Below are positions 1 through 7,293 of a stretch of DNA of 24,770 nt, piece after piece; positions within the stretch are counted from its first letter, which is position 1; each line of letters begins with the position of its first letter. The stretch spans positions 1 through 24,770 of the forward strand of contig JBEKHI010000075.1 in the NCBI GenBank assembly GCA_050012355.1. Reading direction: 5' to 3'. The notes beneath the pieces are model-generated. The model had not been told where the DNA came from. It worked only from the letters and a program-made list of their open reading frames with translations, and searched no databases. Made by a program: the position numbers and the translations under genes. The DNA comes from JBEKHI01 sp050012355. GTDB taxonomy: Bacteria; Actinomycetota; Actinomycetes; Streptosporangiales; Streptosporangiaceae.

Positions 1-539
1 AGCGACGAGGTGTAATCGACCGGGGCGACCGGGCGGGCCGGGTTGGGCGGGCCTTCCTTCGGCATGACTCCGCCGCCCCACAGGTCGACGACGGCGTCGA
101 TGCCATCCAGCCGGGACGCGGCGAGCAGCGCGTGGCGGCCGCCGGAGCAGGAGCCCATGATGCCGGCCTTGCCGTTGGAATCCGGCTGCTGCCGCAGGTA
201 GTCACGGGCGGCCGCGCTATAGTCCACCACGGTGTCGTCGTGTACCCCGCCCTCCTTCCGCGCCAGGGCCGCGATGTCGTCCGGCGCTCCGTGGCCGAAC
301 CGGCAGTACAGGTCGGGAGCGACGACTAGGTACCCGTGGCGGGCGATCCGCTCGGCGAACTCCTGGTAGAACTCGTCCCAGCCCGGCATGTGGTGGATCA
401 GGATCACCCCTGGATAGGGCCCCTGGTCACCGGCCGGGCGCGCGACGTACGCATGGATGGGATCACCGTCGGGCACCGGTATGGTCGTGATCTCGGCGTG
501 CACGCCGGCTGGCCCGTCGGTCAGAAACGAATTCCACAT
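1..539 (-). CDS. Dienelactone hydrolase family protein (C-terminus beyond window)
   Basis: Partial gene, open at the left edge; 179 residues can be read from the ATG at 539. It is an alpha/beta hydrolase of the dienelactone hydrolase (DLH) family. Seen: beta-strand and oxyanion segment PGVILIHHMPGWDEF at residues 43-57, then VVAPDLY at 72-78, and the nucleophile elbow GSCSGG with Cys131, the Cys-type nucleophile typical of DLH rather than the Ser of ordinary esterases. The catalytic Asp and His would lie beyond the edge. The ATG follows the stop codon of the SDR gene after one base (TAG C ATG), so it is the last visible gene of a coupled operon. Family members hydrolyse enol-lactones or other activated esters in aromatic breakdown, which suits the oxidative genes upstream. 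The family call is firm; the substrate is unknown. Confidence 0.88.
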   Translation of the reverse strand, partial: MWNSFLTDGPAGVHAEITTIPVPDGDPIHAYVARPAGDQGPYPGVILIHHMPGWDEFYQEFAERIARHGYLVVAPDLYCRFGHGAPDDIAALARKEGGVHDDTVVDYSAAARDYLRQQPDSNGKAGIMGSCSGGRHALLAASRLDGIDAVVDLWGGGVMPKEGPPNPARPVAPVDYTSS

Positions 540-540
540 G

Positions 541-1290
541 CTAGGAACGCCTGCCTCCATCGACATGAATGCGGGCGCCGCTCATGTACGACGCCGCTGG
601 TGAGCAGACAAAGAGTATCGTCGGGACGATCTCCTCAGCCTCGGCGAACCTGCGCAACGAGACCTTCTCCAGCATCTGCGGCCCGGTCTCCGGTGCCAGC
701 ATCCGTTCCCTGGTCGCGTCCGTCATGGCGTACGGAACCACCTCGTTGACCCGGATCCCGTACTCCCCCCACTCCGAAGCGAGGCTCTGCGTCAGGTTCG
801 TTATCCCCGCCTTGCTTATCCCGTAAGGGACGCGTCCCGGGGCCGGGCGCTCACCGAAATAGGACCCGATGTTCACGATGCTGCCGGGAGCTTCGTGGTC
901 GATCAGGTAGCGCGCCACCTCGATCGAGGCGAACAACGCCGACTTCACCGACAGGCCCAGCGTGTCGTCGACCTGTTCCTTCGTGAGCTCCAAGGTCGGC
1001 GCGGCGTACCAGCCGAGCGTCCCCCGCGCGCGCATGCCGCCCGCGCAGTTGATGAGCACGGTGACGCCGTCAAGTGCCGCGATGGACTCCTTGACCGACC
1101 GTTTCACATCATCCACGTCGGTCAGGTCGGCGACAAAGCCATGCCACGTCCCGTTCGCCGTCTCCGGCGAATCCTTCCGGAGAATCTCATCGCGGATGTC
1201 GATCGCGGCGACACTGGCCCCAGCGTTCAGGAAGCCGTCCGCGATCGCCTTGCCAAGTCCCCTGGCGGCACCGGTAACTATTACCTTCAT
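541..1290 (-). CDS. SDR family NAD(P)-dependent oxidoreductase
   Basis: A 249-residue classical short-chain dehydrogenase/reductase, a normal length for the family. Seen: cofactor loop TGAARGLG (residues 6-13), Asp31 at the end of beta-2 (suggesting NAD rather than NADP), the NCAG variant of NNAG (81-84), catalytic Ser143, and the YxxxK pair Tyr156/Lys160 in YGISK. A good Shine-Dalgarno (GGAGGAAAGAGTC then ATG) supports the start at 1290, which overlaps the flavin reductase stop as ATGA. The gene lies between a flavin monooxygenase/reductase pair and a dienelactone hydrolase, so it probably oxidises an alcohol or dihydrodiol, or reduces a carbonyl, in the same pathway. The exact substrate cannot be told from sequence. 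Confidence 0.93.
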   Translation of the reverse strand: MKVIVTGAARGLGKAIADGFLNAGASVAAIDIRDEILRKDSPETANGTWHGFVADLTDVDDVKRSVKESIAALDGVTVLINCAGGMRARGTLGWYAAPTLELTKEQVDDTLGLSVKSALFASIEVARYLIDHEAPGSIVNIGSYFGERPAPGRVPYGISKAGITNLTQSLASEWGEYGIRVNEVVPYAMTDATRERMLAPETGPQMLEKVSLRRFAEAEEIVPTILFVCSPAASYMSGARIHVDGGRRS

Positions 1291-1817
1291 GACTCTTTCC
1301 TCCTCTGCAACCGGGCGTACTCCCCGTCGTGATAAATCAGTGGCGGGCGCGGCGGCGCGCTAGTCGCCAGGCTGGTAACGCGGACCACCACGATGAAGTG
1401 GTCGCCGCCGTCATGCACCGCGACGATGTCGCCCTCACACCACATGGCGGCGCCGGTGATGCGCGGCGCTCCGTTGCCGCCCGGCGTCCACCTGACATCG
1501 CGCCACTTGTCGGTGCCGCTCCGGGCGAGCTGCGCCGACAACTGGTCCTGGTCATGCGCGAGCACGTTGACGCCCCACCCACCTCCCCTGCCCCCTTCAC
1601 TGGCCTGGCGAAGCTTCGGAAACGAGGTCGAGGTCCGTGCCGCCGAGAACAGTACGAGTGGCGGGTCGAGCGACAGACTGCTGAACGACTGGCAGGTCAT
1701 GCCCACCGGGAGCTGTTCGTCGAGGCCACTGATGACCACGACACCCGACGCGAACCGGCCCAGCGCGGCACGGAATCCTGCCGGGTCGGTCGCGTCCAGC
1801 ATGCAGATCGCGTCCAT
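1287..1817 (-). CDS. Flavin reductase-like (HpaC/RutF-type) component
   Basis: A 176-residue protein of the flavin reductase-like domain family, which supplies reduced FMN/FAD to two-component monooxygenases. Seen: FASGVVVISG (22-31), GMTCQSFSSLSLDPPLVLFS (39-58; the flavin-binding TxxSFxSxSxxPP region), GVNVLA (82-87) and GDHFIVVVRV near the C-terminus. A glycine-rich stretch at 73-80 (SEGGRGGG) sits where homologues usually have a short turn. The same frame stays open far upstream, but the true start is the ATG at 1817: it overlaps the stop of the luciferase-like monooxygenase gene by one base (TGATG), and the domain begins just after it. Translational coupling to that monooxygenase makes the two a natural oxygenase/reductase pair. 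Confidence 0.9.
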   Translation of the reverse strand: MDAICMLDATDPAGFRAALGRFASGVVVISGLDEQLPVGMTCQSFSSLSLDPPLVLFSAARTSTSFPKLRQASEGGRGGGWGVNVLAHDQDQLSAQLARSGTDKWRDVRWTPGGNGAPRITGAAMWCEGDIVAVHDGGDHFIVVVRVTSLATSAPPRPPLIYHDGEYARLQRRKES

Positions 1818-2803
1818 CACTGAACGGTTAGGTACTTCGCGTCGGCCACTCTGGGCAGCAGCGGGATGACCTGATCCGCGAACTGAGTGAGATCCTGGTC
1901 CAGTGCCCGGCCCTGGAGCAGGACCATCTCGAAGCCGAGGCGGCTGAACTCGCTCAGCCGCTCCGCGATCCGCTCCGGCGTTCCCCACAGGCCCGCCCGC
2001 AGGCTCCGCGCGTGCGTTCGCACGGTGCGGTCGGTCTCGGCCTGGACGTTGAGCGCCTCGATCTCCTTTTCCGCCTCGGTGTCGGAGTCCCGCACCATGA
2101 TCATCCCGCTGATCGCGAACCGGAGCTCGCGGCCGCGGTCCTTCGCGCGCCGCGCCACATCGTCGCGCAGCGCGAGTATCTCGTCCAGTTCCAGGCCGGT
2201 GATGAAGTACCAGTCGCACTCCTTGGCCGCCAGGTCGCGGGCTGGCAGTGACTGACCGCCGAGGAACGTGGTCGGCACCGGCCGCTGGACCGGCTTCGGC
2301 CGCAGGTCCACGTCCTCGATCTGGTAGTACTTGCCGTCGTAGGAGAAGGGCTGGTTCGTCCACATCCCCTTCACGATGCGGATGTACTCCTCCGACAGCT
2401 CGTACCGCTCGTCGTGCGGCAGTGCCAGCCCGCCGTACATCTTGTGCTGGAACTGCTGATCGTCCGAGCCCGACACCAGGTTGATGTGGAACCGGCCGCC
2501 GCTGATCTGGTCGATGTTGGCGCCCATCTTGGCGGCGAGCTGCGGCTGCACCATTCCGGAGTGCACCGCCACCAGCAGATGGATGGTCGACGTGATGGAC
2601 GCCAGCGCGGCCGTCGTCGTCCATGGCTCGAGGACCGGACCGTACCAGCGCGCCGCGATCAGCTCGTACTCGAAGCCGAGCGATTCGGCTCGCAGCGTGA
2701 CGCTCTTGGCCTCCTCCCAGGTGTGATCGGCCGGCCCTGATGTCTCACGCTTGGTGAATCCGCCACTATGGATCGGGCAGAACGCCCCGAAAGTCAGCGA
2801 CAT
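1817..2803 (-). CDS. LLM-class flavin-dependent monooxygenase (SsuD/SfnG-like)
   Basis: A 328-residue luciferase-like monooxygenase using reduced flavin and O2. Seen: GANIDQISGGRFHINLVSG (about 93-111), the HDERYELSEEYIRI block (about 129-142) typical of alkanesulfonate/dimethylsulfone monooxygenase relatives, LGGQS near 181, and the C-terminal WGTPERIAERLSEFSRLGF block. A textbook Shine-Dalgarno (AAAGGAGGTAACAG then ATG) fixes the start at 2803. It follows ABC importer genes of the SsuABC/TauABC type and is coupled to its own flavin reductase, as SsuD is to SsuE. The surrounding ring-cleavage-type enzymes suggest an aromatic or heterocyclic substrate as an alternative to a sulfonate; RutA and pyridine monooxygenases belong to the same superfamily. 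Family certain, substrate open. Confidence 0.92.
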   Translation of the reverse strand: MSLTFGAFCPIHSGGFTKRETSGPADHTWEEAKSVTLRAESLGFEYELIAARWYGPVLEPWTTTAALASITSTIHLLVAVHSGMVQPQLAAKMGANIDQISGGRFHINLVSGSDDQQFQHKMYGGLALPHDERYELSEEYIRIVKGMWTNQPFSYDGKYYQIEDVDLRPKPVQRPVPTTFLGGQSLPARDLAAKECDWYFITGLELDEILALRDDVARRAKDRGRELRFAISGMIMVRDSDTEAEKEIEALNVQAETDRTVRTHARSLRAGLWGTPERIAERLSEFSRLGFEMVLLQGRALDQDLTQFADQVIPLLPRVADAKYLTVQ

Positions 2804-2820
2804 CTGTTACCTCCTTTGGG

Positions 2821-3603
2821 TTACTTGAGGGCGTCCCACAACATCGCGTACGTTTCCTGGAACTCGGCGGTCCGCTTGAACGAGATGTCCCGCGGTCGTG
2901 GTACGTCGATCTGGTGGCTCAGCCGCACCCGTCCCGGGTTGGCTTCCATCACGACCACCCGGTCCCCCAGGTAGATAGCCTCGCCGATGTCGTGGGTGAT
3001 GAACATGACGGTGAGCCGCTGCTCAGCGACGATCCGCTGCAGCTCCTCTTGCATGTGCTCCTTGGTCAGCGCGTCGAGCGAGCCGAACGGCTCGTCCATC
3101 AGCAGGATTTCCGGCCGGGCCGCCAGCGCCCTGGCGATGTTCACCCGTTGCTGCATGCCGCCGGAGATCTGCCGGGGAAAGCGGTCCGCCGCATGGTCGA
3201 GCCCGACCAGACGGATCGCCTCCTCCACCCGGGCCGCCCACTCGGTCCGCGGGACCATGCCGCGCATCTCGAGTCCGTACCTGGTGTTCTTGCGCACGTT
3301 GCGCCAGGGCAGCAGGTGCGGCGTCTGGAACACCATGGCGACCTCGGGCCGCGGCCGGGTCACGTCCTGGCCGTTGACCTGGATCGAGCCGTCGTAGGCC
3401 TCGAGTCCCCCGGCGCAGTTCAGCAGGGTGGTCTTGCCGCAGCCGGACGGGCCGAGCACGCAGACGATCTCGTTCTCGTGAATCTTGAGGTCGACGTCAC
3501 GCAGTACCTCGACGTCGGTTCCGCTGCGCGACCGGCGGGTGAACACCTTGCTCACGCCGTCGAAGCCGATCTTGACCTGGCCGGTCACTTGGGGACCAGT
3601 CAC
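2821..3603 (-). CDS. ABC transporter ATP-binding protein (SsuB/TauB type), importer 1
   Basis: A 260-residue nucleotide-binding subunit of a nitrate/sulfonate/taurine-type importer. Seen: Walker A GPSGCGKTT (51-59), Q-loop Gln93 in VFQTPHLLPW, ABC signature ISGGMQQRV (146-154), Walker B ILLMDEPFG (166-174), D-loop SLD, and switch His204 in ITHDIGEA. All catalytic residues are present. The start is a GTG overlapping the stop codon of the binding-protein gene (GTGA), so the pair is translationally coupled. A second in-frame GTG six codons later is an alternative start. It should work with the permease at 4846-5745 and the lipoprotein at 3600-4592 at the inner face of the membrane. Confidence 0.95.
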   Translation of the reverse strand: MTGPQVTGQVKIGFDGVSKVFTRRSRSGTDVEVLRDVDLKIHENEIVCVLGPSGCGKTTLLNCAGGLEAYDGSIQVNGQDVTRPRPEVAMVFQTPHLLPWRNVRKNTRYGLEMRGMVPRTEWAARVEEAIRLVGLDHAADRFPRQISGGMQQRVNIARALAARPEILLMDEPFGSLDALTKEHMQEELQRIVAEQRLTVMFITHDIGEAIYLGDRVVVMEANPGRVRLSHQIDVPRPRDISFKRTAEFQETYAMLWDALK

Positions 3604-4592
3604 TTGGTGGCCTGGAGCGCGTAACTGGTGTCGATCAGCTTGGCGGCGTCGAAGGTCTTCGCCGCCGGGAACTGCGACGCGATGTCATTCAGCACGGTCT
3701 GCTGCTCCGACTCCGACGGGACGATGGTCGGCGACAGCGACGCGATCACGTCCGCGTACGCCGCCTCGGCCGTCGCCTCTGGTTCTCCGGTCACCTTCGA
3801 GATCACGCTCACCGACGCGGCCTCGTGGGTCTTGAAGTAAGCGATTCCAGCGTTGAGGGCCTTGAGCACCTTGACCGCGGTGGAACTGTGCGACGACAGC
3901 CACGGCCCGTACCCGACGAACTCGATACCTGGCACGTTCTTGACCGTCTGCCAGTTCACGAGAACATGAGTCCCCGGCACCTTCTGCTGAACCTGGGAGA
4001 GCTGCCACGGGCTCAGCGCCGGGACCGAGTCGACCTGGCCGGATTCATAGGCCGTGATCTGGTCCGGCAGGGAGCCGAGCGGCAGGTCCTGCAGCGTAAT
4101 GCCGTACTTCTGATCCGCCATCGTCGCCAGCAGCGAGTTGAAGTCGCCGGGCTTGGAGACCGAGGTGGTCTTGCCGTTCAGGCTGGCCACCGTGGGGTAC
4201 TTCGAGGTCGCCACCAGTTCGGCGTCGAACGAGTCCTCCCACTGCGCCACTTCCACGATCTGCTGTCCGTTCAGCGCCGCTTCTTCCGGGTCGGGCGCCG
4301 GCACCGACACGAACTGCACCTGCCCGGAGATCAGCGCCGGCATGAGTTCGGTGGCCGCGAGGAACTCGGTCTTCACCTTGATCCCGTACTGGGCGAAGAT
4401 CCCCGCCGCCTCGGTGATGGCCGGGATCATGTGGTCGGCCACCGGAGCGCCGTAAACGATCGTTATCGTGGTTGGGTCTGATCCCGACGCCGAGGACCCG
4501 GAGGAACTCGAACCGCACGCGGCGGCGAGCGTCGCCACTCCGGCGGACATCACCGCGAGCAGGCACCTGATATTTCTTTTCTTCGTATACAT
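3600..4592 (-). CDS. ABC transporter substrate-binding lipoprotein (NMT1/SsuA-like), importer 1
   Basis: A 330-residue periplasmic-binding-type lipoprotein. Seen: positively charged N-terminus MYTKKRNIR, hydrophobic core, lipobox LAAAC with the acylated Cys at 26, a Ser/Gly-rich tether, then an NMT1/SsuA-like fold with TIVYGAPVADHMIPAITEAAGIF (read in two parts, about 43-65), VQFVSVPAP, and YESGQVDSVPALSPWQ in the second lobe. An upstream in-frame ATG at 4628 adds 12 residues, but the ATG at 4592 has the proper Shine-Dalgarno (GGAGGTGCGAT then ATG) and gives a normal signal peptide, so 4592 is preferred. It is related to the lipoprotein at 22608-23642. Family members bind sulfonates, nitrate, pyrimidines or aromatic acids; the ligand here is unknown. 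Confidence 0.93.
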   Translation of the reverse strand: MYTKKRNIRCLLAVMSAGVATLAAACGSSSSGSSASGSDPTTITIVYGAPVADHMIPAITEAAGIFAQYGIKVKTEFLAATELMPALISGQVQFVSVPAPDPEEAALNGQQIVEVAQWEDSFDAELVATSKYPTVASLNGKTTSVSKPGDFNSLLATMADQKYGITLQDLPLGSLPDQITAYESGQVDSVPALSPWQLSQVQQKVPGTHVLVNWQTVKNVPGIEFVGYGPWLSSHSSTAVKVLKALNAGIAYFKTHEAASVSVISKVTGEPEATAEAAYADVIASLSPTIVPSESEQQTVLNDIASQFPAAKTFDAAKLIDTSYALQATK

Positions 4593-4672
4593 ATCGCACC
4601 TCCAGGTACGTTTGATTCCTAAGCCCATATACGCGCGGCGATATCCGCAATCAGCGATAGCTGGCGGCGCTG

Positions 4673-4688
4673 CGTTGACTCGTCAACG
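4673..4688. repeat. 16-bp inverted repeat, CGTTGAC-TC-GTCAACG
   Basis: Perfect 7-bp arms separated by two bases. It overlaps the stop codon of the MetE-like relic and lies about 80 bases upstream of the importer 1 lipoprotein start. It could be an operator for the genes downstream, or a scar at the deletion junction. No second copy was noticed in the window. Confidence 0.4.
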
Positions 4689-4817
4689 GGTGCTCCGGCC
4701 AAGGTGGAGGAGAATCCGCATTGGGTTGACAGAGCGGTCGAAGGCGGATCGCGCCTTGCTAAGGCTTTCCGGACGCAGCAGGGAGCCGACAACGTCTGCT
4801 CGGTACTGAATTGACAT
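4683..4817 (-). pseudogene. Relic of a MetE-type (cobalamin-independent) methyltransferase gene, N-terminus only
   Basis: A 44-codon reading frame, ATG at 4817 and TGA at 4683-4685, lies in the gap between importer 1 permease and lipoprotein genes. Its first 26 residues, MSIQYRADVVGSLLRPESLS then KARSAF, match the characteristic N-terminus of the methionine synthase II/MetE-like family (RAD-x-VGSLLRP...AR). A credible Shine-Dalgarno (AAGGGA) precedes the ATG. After about residue 27 the likeness stops and the frame ends, whereas functional family members have roughly 340-380 residues or more. I read it as the stump of a gene lost by internal deletion, with its translation start intact. It could still be translated as a short leader peptide. 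Recognition rests on a short segment, hence moderate confidence. Confidence 0.55.
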
Positions 4818-4845
4818 AGAACTTCCCTTGCTATGCCAGGAATAA

Positions 4846-5745
4846 TTATGGCTCGCGCCAGCTGCTGACTTTCCGCTCTACTATCCGTATGAGGGTGGTG
4901 AGAGTGATCGCCGTACCGGCAAGAACGACGATGCCAACGAACACCAGGCTGGCGTTGAGTTCGGTGCCCGCCTTGAGAATCAGGCCGCCGACCCCGTTGC
5001 TGCCCTCGAAATACTCAGCAATTACGACACCGATCAGCGACATTCCAACCGACAAGCGCAGTCCGGTGACCGCATAGGGAACCAGAGATGGCAGCACCAG
5101 GGAACGCACGACGGCGAACTGCGATGCGCCGTAGCTTCTGGCCAGCCGCAACAGGGACTCATCTACCTGCCGGGTTCCCGTTATGACGTTGACCAGCAAC
5201 GGGAAGACCGCCACCAGGACGACCAGCACGACCTGCCCTTGGAAGCCGATTCCGAACCAGACGATGATCAGCGGCAGGATCGCGATCAGCGGCGTCGAGT
5301 ACAGGATGGCGATCCAGGGGTCGAAGATGGCGCCGAGCGTGCGCCACCATCCGAGGATGATGCCGGCGCCAACGCCCAGCACGATGCTGATGAGCAGGCC
5401 GGTTCCGTAAAGCTGGGCGCTGCTGCCTACCGCGGACCCTAGGGTGCCGTCCTGGATGGACTGCCACCCGGCACTCCACACATCCGAGGGGGAACTGCTG
5501 AGTGATTGGTTGACTATCCCGGTGTCCGCGAGCACTTGCCATAGCGCGAGGCCGCCGACGATGGAAGCCGGACCAAGGAACCGGCGCCAGCCCTGCGCCT
5601 GCGGCCGGCGCCGTGGTCGCGGGCCGGTGCCTAGTGACCGGTTGGTAGTGGGTGAAGGTGATGTCTTGTCCTCGTCCTCGCCGATCACGAGACTGGAAAC
5701 ACCCTGTAGGTCCCGATTTGCGGGAACGCGGCTACTTTGCTCCAC
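4846..5745 (-). CDS. ABC transporter permease (SsuC/TauC type), importer 1
   Basis: A 299-residue inner-membrane permease of the nitrate/sulfonate/taurine family. Seen: an unusually long, basic, polar N-terminus (about 55 residues including GPRPRRRPQ), then about six hydrophobic segments (roughly 57-75, 111-134, 142-164, 169-189, 232-246, 266-286), with the EAA-like cytoplasmic loop LLRLARSYGASQFAVVRS (198-215) that docks on the ATPase. The frame is open to 5916, but the conserved promoter/operator near 5834 lies inside that extension. The GTG at 5745 has a good Shine-Dalgarno (GCGAGG, 7 bases away), so it is taken as the start. It partners with the lipoprotein and ATPase downstream and is a clear paralogue of the permease at 23671-24489. 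Confidence 0.9.
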   Translation of the reverse strand: MEQSSRVPANRDLQGVSSLVIGEDEDKTSPSPTTNRSLGTGPRPRRRPQAQGWRRFLGPASIVGGLALWQVLADTGIVNQSLSSSPSDVWSAGWQSIQDGTLGSAVGSSAQLYGTGLLISIVLGVGAGIILGWWRTLGAIFDPWIAILYSTPLIAILPLIIVWFGIGFQGQVVLVVLVAVFPLLVNVITGTRQVDESLLRLARSYGASQFAVVRSLVLPSLVPYAVTGLRLSVGMSLIGVVIAEYFEGSNGVGGLILKAGTELNASLVFVGIVVLAGTAITLTTLIRIVERKVSSWREP

Positions 5746-5828
5746 GGTGAGACCTCGCTGTCCACTGCGCGGTTGAGGTTGAGGTTGCTTGCTTGTGGTC
5801 GCTACCAGCAGTTTGTCGGTGAAGATTG

Positions 5829-5862
5829 GATACAGTATAACTTTGCCGGTTTGGAGGGTCAA
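5829..5862 (-). promoter_or_regulatory. Promoter with embedded ATACTGTAT operator, driving importer 1 and oxygenase genes
   Basis: On the minus strand there is a near-consensus promoter: -35 TTGACC (5862-5857), a 17-base spacer and -10 TATACT (5839-5834). The -10 is the left half of the odd palindrome ATAC-T-GTAT (5838-5830). The site is about 85 bases before the permease GTG and about 35 bases past the end of the preceding gene. A repressor bound here would cover the -10. The same motif occurs near 12666, 13543 and 14315. Confidence 0.7.
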
Positions 5863-5891
5863 GGGTCCGGTTACCTCAGGGACACGTCCGC

Positions 5892-6497
5892 TTAACCCGC
5901 GCCAGCCGTCCAGCACGAGATGATCTCGTCCGTCTTGGCGACGAACGTCGCGGGCCGCAGGATCGTCATCGCGGCCTCGTGGGCCGCCGGGCTATAGGAG
6001 CCAACGGCGTCCTCCGCGATCACGGCGAAGTACCCGAGTGCCATGGCGTGCCGGGCGGTGAAGTCGATGCCGATATCGGTCGCTACCCCGGCCAGGACGA
6101 GGGTTGTGATGCCCTTGGCCCGCAACCTGGCATCGGCTGGGGTGTTGTGGAAAAGCGACGGCGCGGCCTTGTCGATGACCAGCTCATCGGGTCCCGGCTC
6201 GAAGCCGGGGATGAACGCCGTATCCTCGCCGCCCGGCTGCATGTAGTGCCCCGGACGGTTCTCGCCATGGGTGCGCCGGGTAATCCGCCAGCGGGTCACC
6301 GCATCCATGAGATCGGGCCGCGCCGCGAGGTGCCTGCTCCGCACGATGAGCACACCGTGCTCTCGGGCCGCTTCCCGCAGTCTCTTCCAGGTCACCGACA
6401 ACTCGGCCAGGCCCGGCGCCTGGCCGGCCAGCCCGTTCTGCAGGTCCCAGAGCAGCAGTGCCGTCTTGTCCGGCGCGAGTACCTCGTCGACTTCCAT
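5892..6497 (-). CDS. Isochorismatase-like hydrolase without the usual cysteine
   Basis: A 201-residue protein of the isochorismatase-like hydrolase superfamily. Seen: catalytic Asp18 in LWDLQNG, Lys110 in VIDKAAPSLFHNT, and the GVATDIG loop (137-143). In cysteine-hydrolase members (nicotinamidase, RutB, carbamoylsarcosine amidase) the last residue of this loop is the nucleophilic Cys; here it is Gly143, as in true isochorismatases and a subgroup of uncharacterised relatives. The start at 6497 is chosen because it follows the upstream stop after one base (TGA C ATG); an ATG at 6515 would add six residues. Last gene of the operon beginning at 12618. The N-terminal part of the fusion ORF at 12840-14243 is a close paralogue with the same substitution. 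Confidence 0.88.
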   Translation of the reverse strand: MEVDEVLAPDKTALLLWDLQNGLAGQAPGLAELSVTWKRLREAAREHGVLIVRSRHLAARPDLMDAVTRWRITRRTHGENRPGHYMQPGGEDTAFIPGFEPGPDELVIDKAAPSLFHNTPADARLRAKGITTLVLAGVATDIGIDFTARHAMALGYFAVIAEDAVGSYSPAAHEAAMTILRPATFVAKTDEIISCWTAGAG

Positions 6498-6498
6498 G

Positions 6499-7293
6499 TC
6501 ACATCCCGTCGACATAGGGTTCGGCGGGCGCGAACAGGTCCGCTACCTCCGCGGCGGATCCCACGTATCTCAGTGCCGTCTCGAGCGTCGTCTGGTTGGC
6601 AGCCAGGCCATAGGGCCAGATGTCCGGGCCGAGCACGTCACGCAGGAACGACGCATACGTGGCGGCCGACGGTATCGGGACGCGGCTGGCCTTGATATCG
6701 GTGAGCCTCGCGAAGTAGCGTCGCCGCGCGATCTCAAAGGACCGGTAGATGTTGCTCGCCAGCCACCGGTGCCGCGCGAGTACGTCGCGCCGGACCACTA
6801 GCACGCTGGTGATCGGGAAGACCTTGGTCTTCTCGAAGTACTCCTGCTCCGCCTGCTCGTCGAACAGCGGGGTCATGCCGGCCACCGGTTCTGGCGCCAC
6901 CACCACATCGGGGTCCTCGTCCGGCCGCACCCAGGTCGCCGCGCCGTAGCGGTCGGCGAGCATCCCCCGGGCGTAGACGCTCACGTCGGCGTCCGGCTCG
7001 GTCACCGCGATACGTGCGGTGCGCAAGTCCACGGCCGGTTCGCGCCCGTAGACGCAGCCGTGCGGAAACCTCCGCGACGGGAAGACCGGCAGCGCGAGCA
7101 GGTCATGGCTGCCCGCGAGATATCGCACCAGGGACACCTCGGCGATGTCGAGATCTCCCGCGTCGTCCGGCGCGAGCGGGGCGGCCAGCTCGGTGAACCG
7201 CGGCGCGGCCCCCGCTATCTCGACCTCACCGGAGATCACGGGGTACAGGTGGTCGCAGCAGGTCACCGCGACCGTCAGCGGCACTGGTTCCAT
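6499..7293 (-). CDS. SBP-fold 4,5-dihydroxyphthalate decarboxylase-like protein, internally shortened paralogue
   Basis: A 264-residue cytoplasmic protein (no signal peptide) of the NMT1-clan family usually named 4,5-dihydroxyphthalate decarboxylase-like. The C-terminal half is very close to the paralogue at 21601-22608: both have KTKVFPI, HRWLASN.YRSFEIARRRYF, SRVPIP, GPD.WPYG and end in EPYVDGM/EPFVDGM. Compared with that paralogue, roughly 55 residues are missing between YARGMLADRYG and VVVAPEP, spanning the AGxDRPGR hinge and part of the second lobe. The ATG at 7293 overlaps the upstream stop (TGATG) and is preferred; a GTG at 7308 is possible. The reading frame is intact, so it may be a decaying duplicate or a specialised partner of the full-length protein next door. 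Confidence 0.8.
   Translation of the reverse strand: MEPVPLTVAVTCCDHLYPVISGEVEIAGAAPRFTELAAPLAPDDAGDLDIAEVSLVRYLAGSHDLLALPVFPSRRFPHGCVYGREPAVDLRTARIAVTEPDADVSVYARGMLADRYGAATWVRPDEDPDVVVAPEPVAGMTPLFDEQAEQEYFEKTKVFPITSVLVVRRDVLARHRWLASNIYRSFEIARRRYFARLTDIKASRVPIPSAATYASFLRDVLGPDIWPYGLAANQTTLETALRYVGSAAEVADLFAPAEPYVDGM

Noticed and set aside
1818..2624. Long minus-strand frame continuing upstream of the flavin reductase
   Set aside because: It overlaps the luciferase-like monooxygenase gene in another frame and has no homology. The reductase starts at 1817.
1817..6497. Reading the flavin monooxygenase, reductase and isochorismatase-like set as a Rut (pyrimidine breakdown) operon
   Set aside because: The hydrolases lack the RutB cysteine, the monooxygenase looks closer to SsuD/SfnG-type proteins, and RutC/RutD/RutG-like genes are missing.
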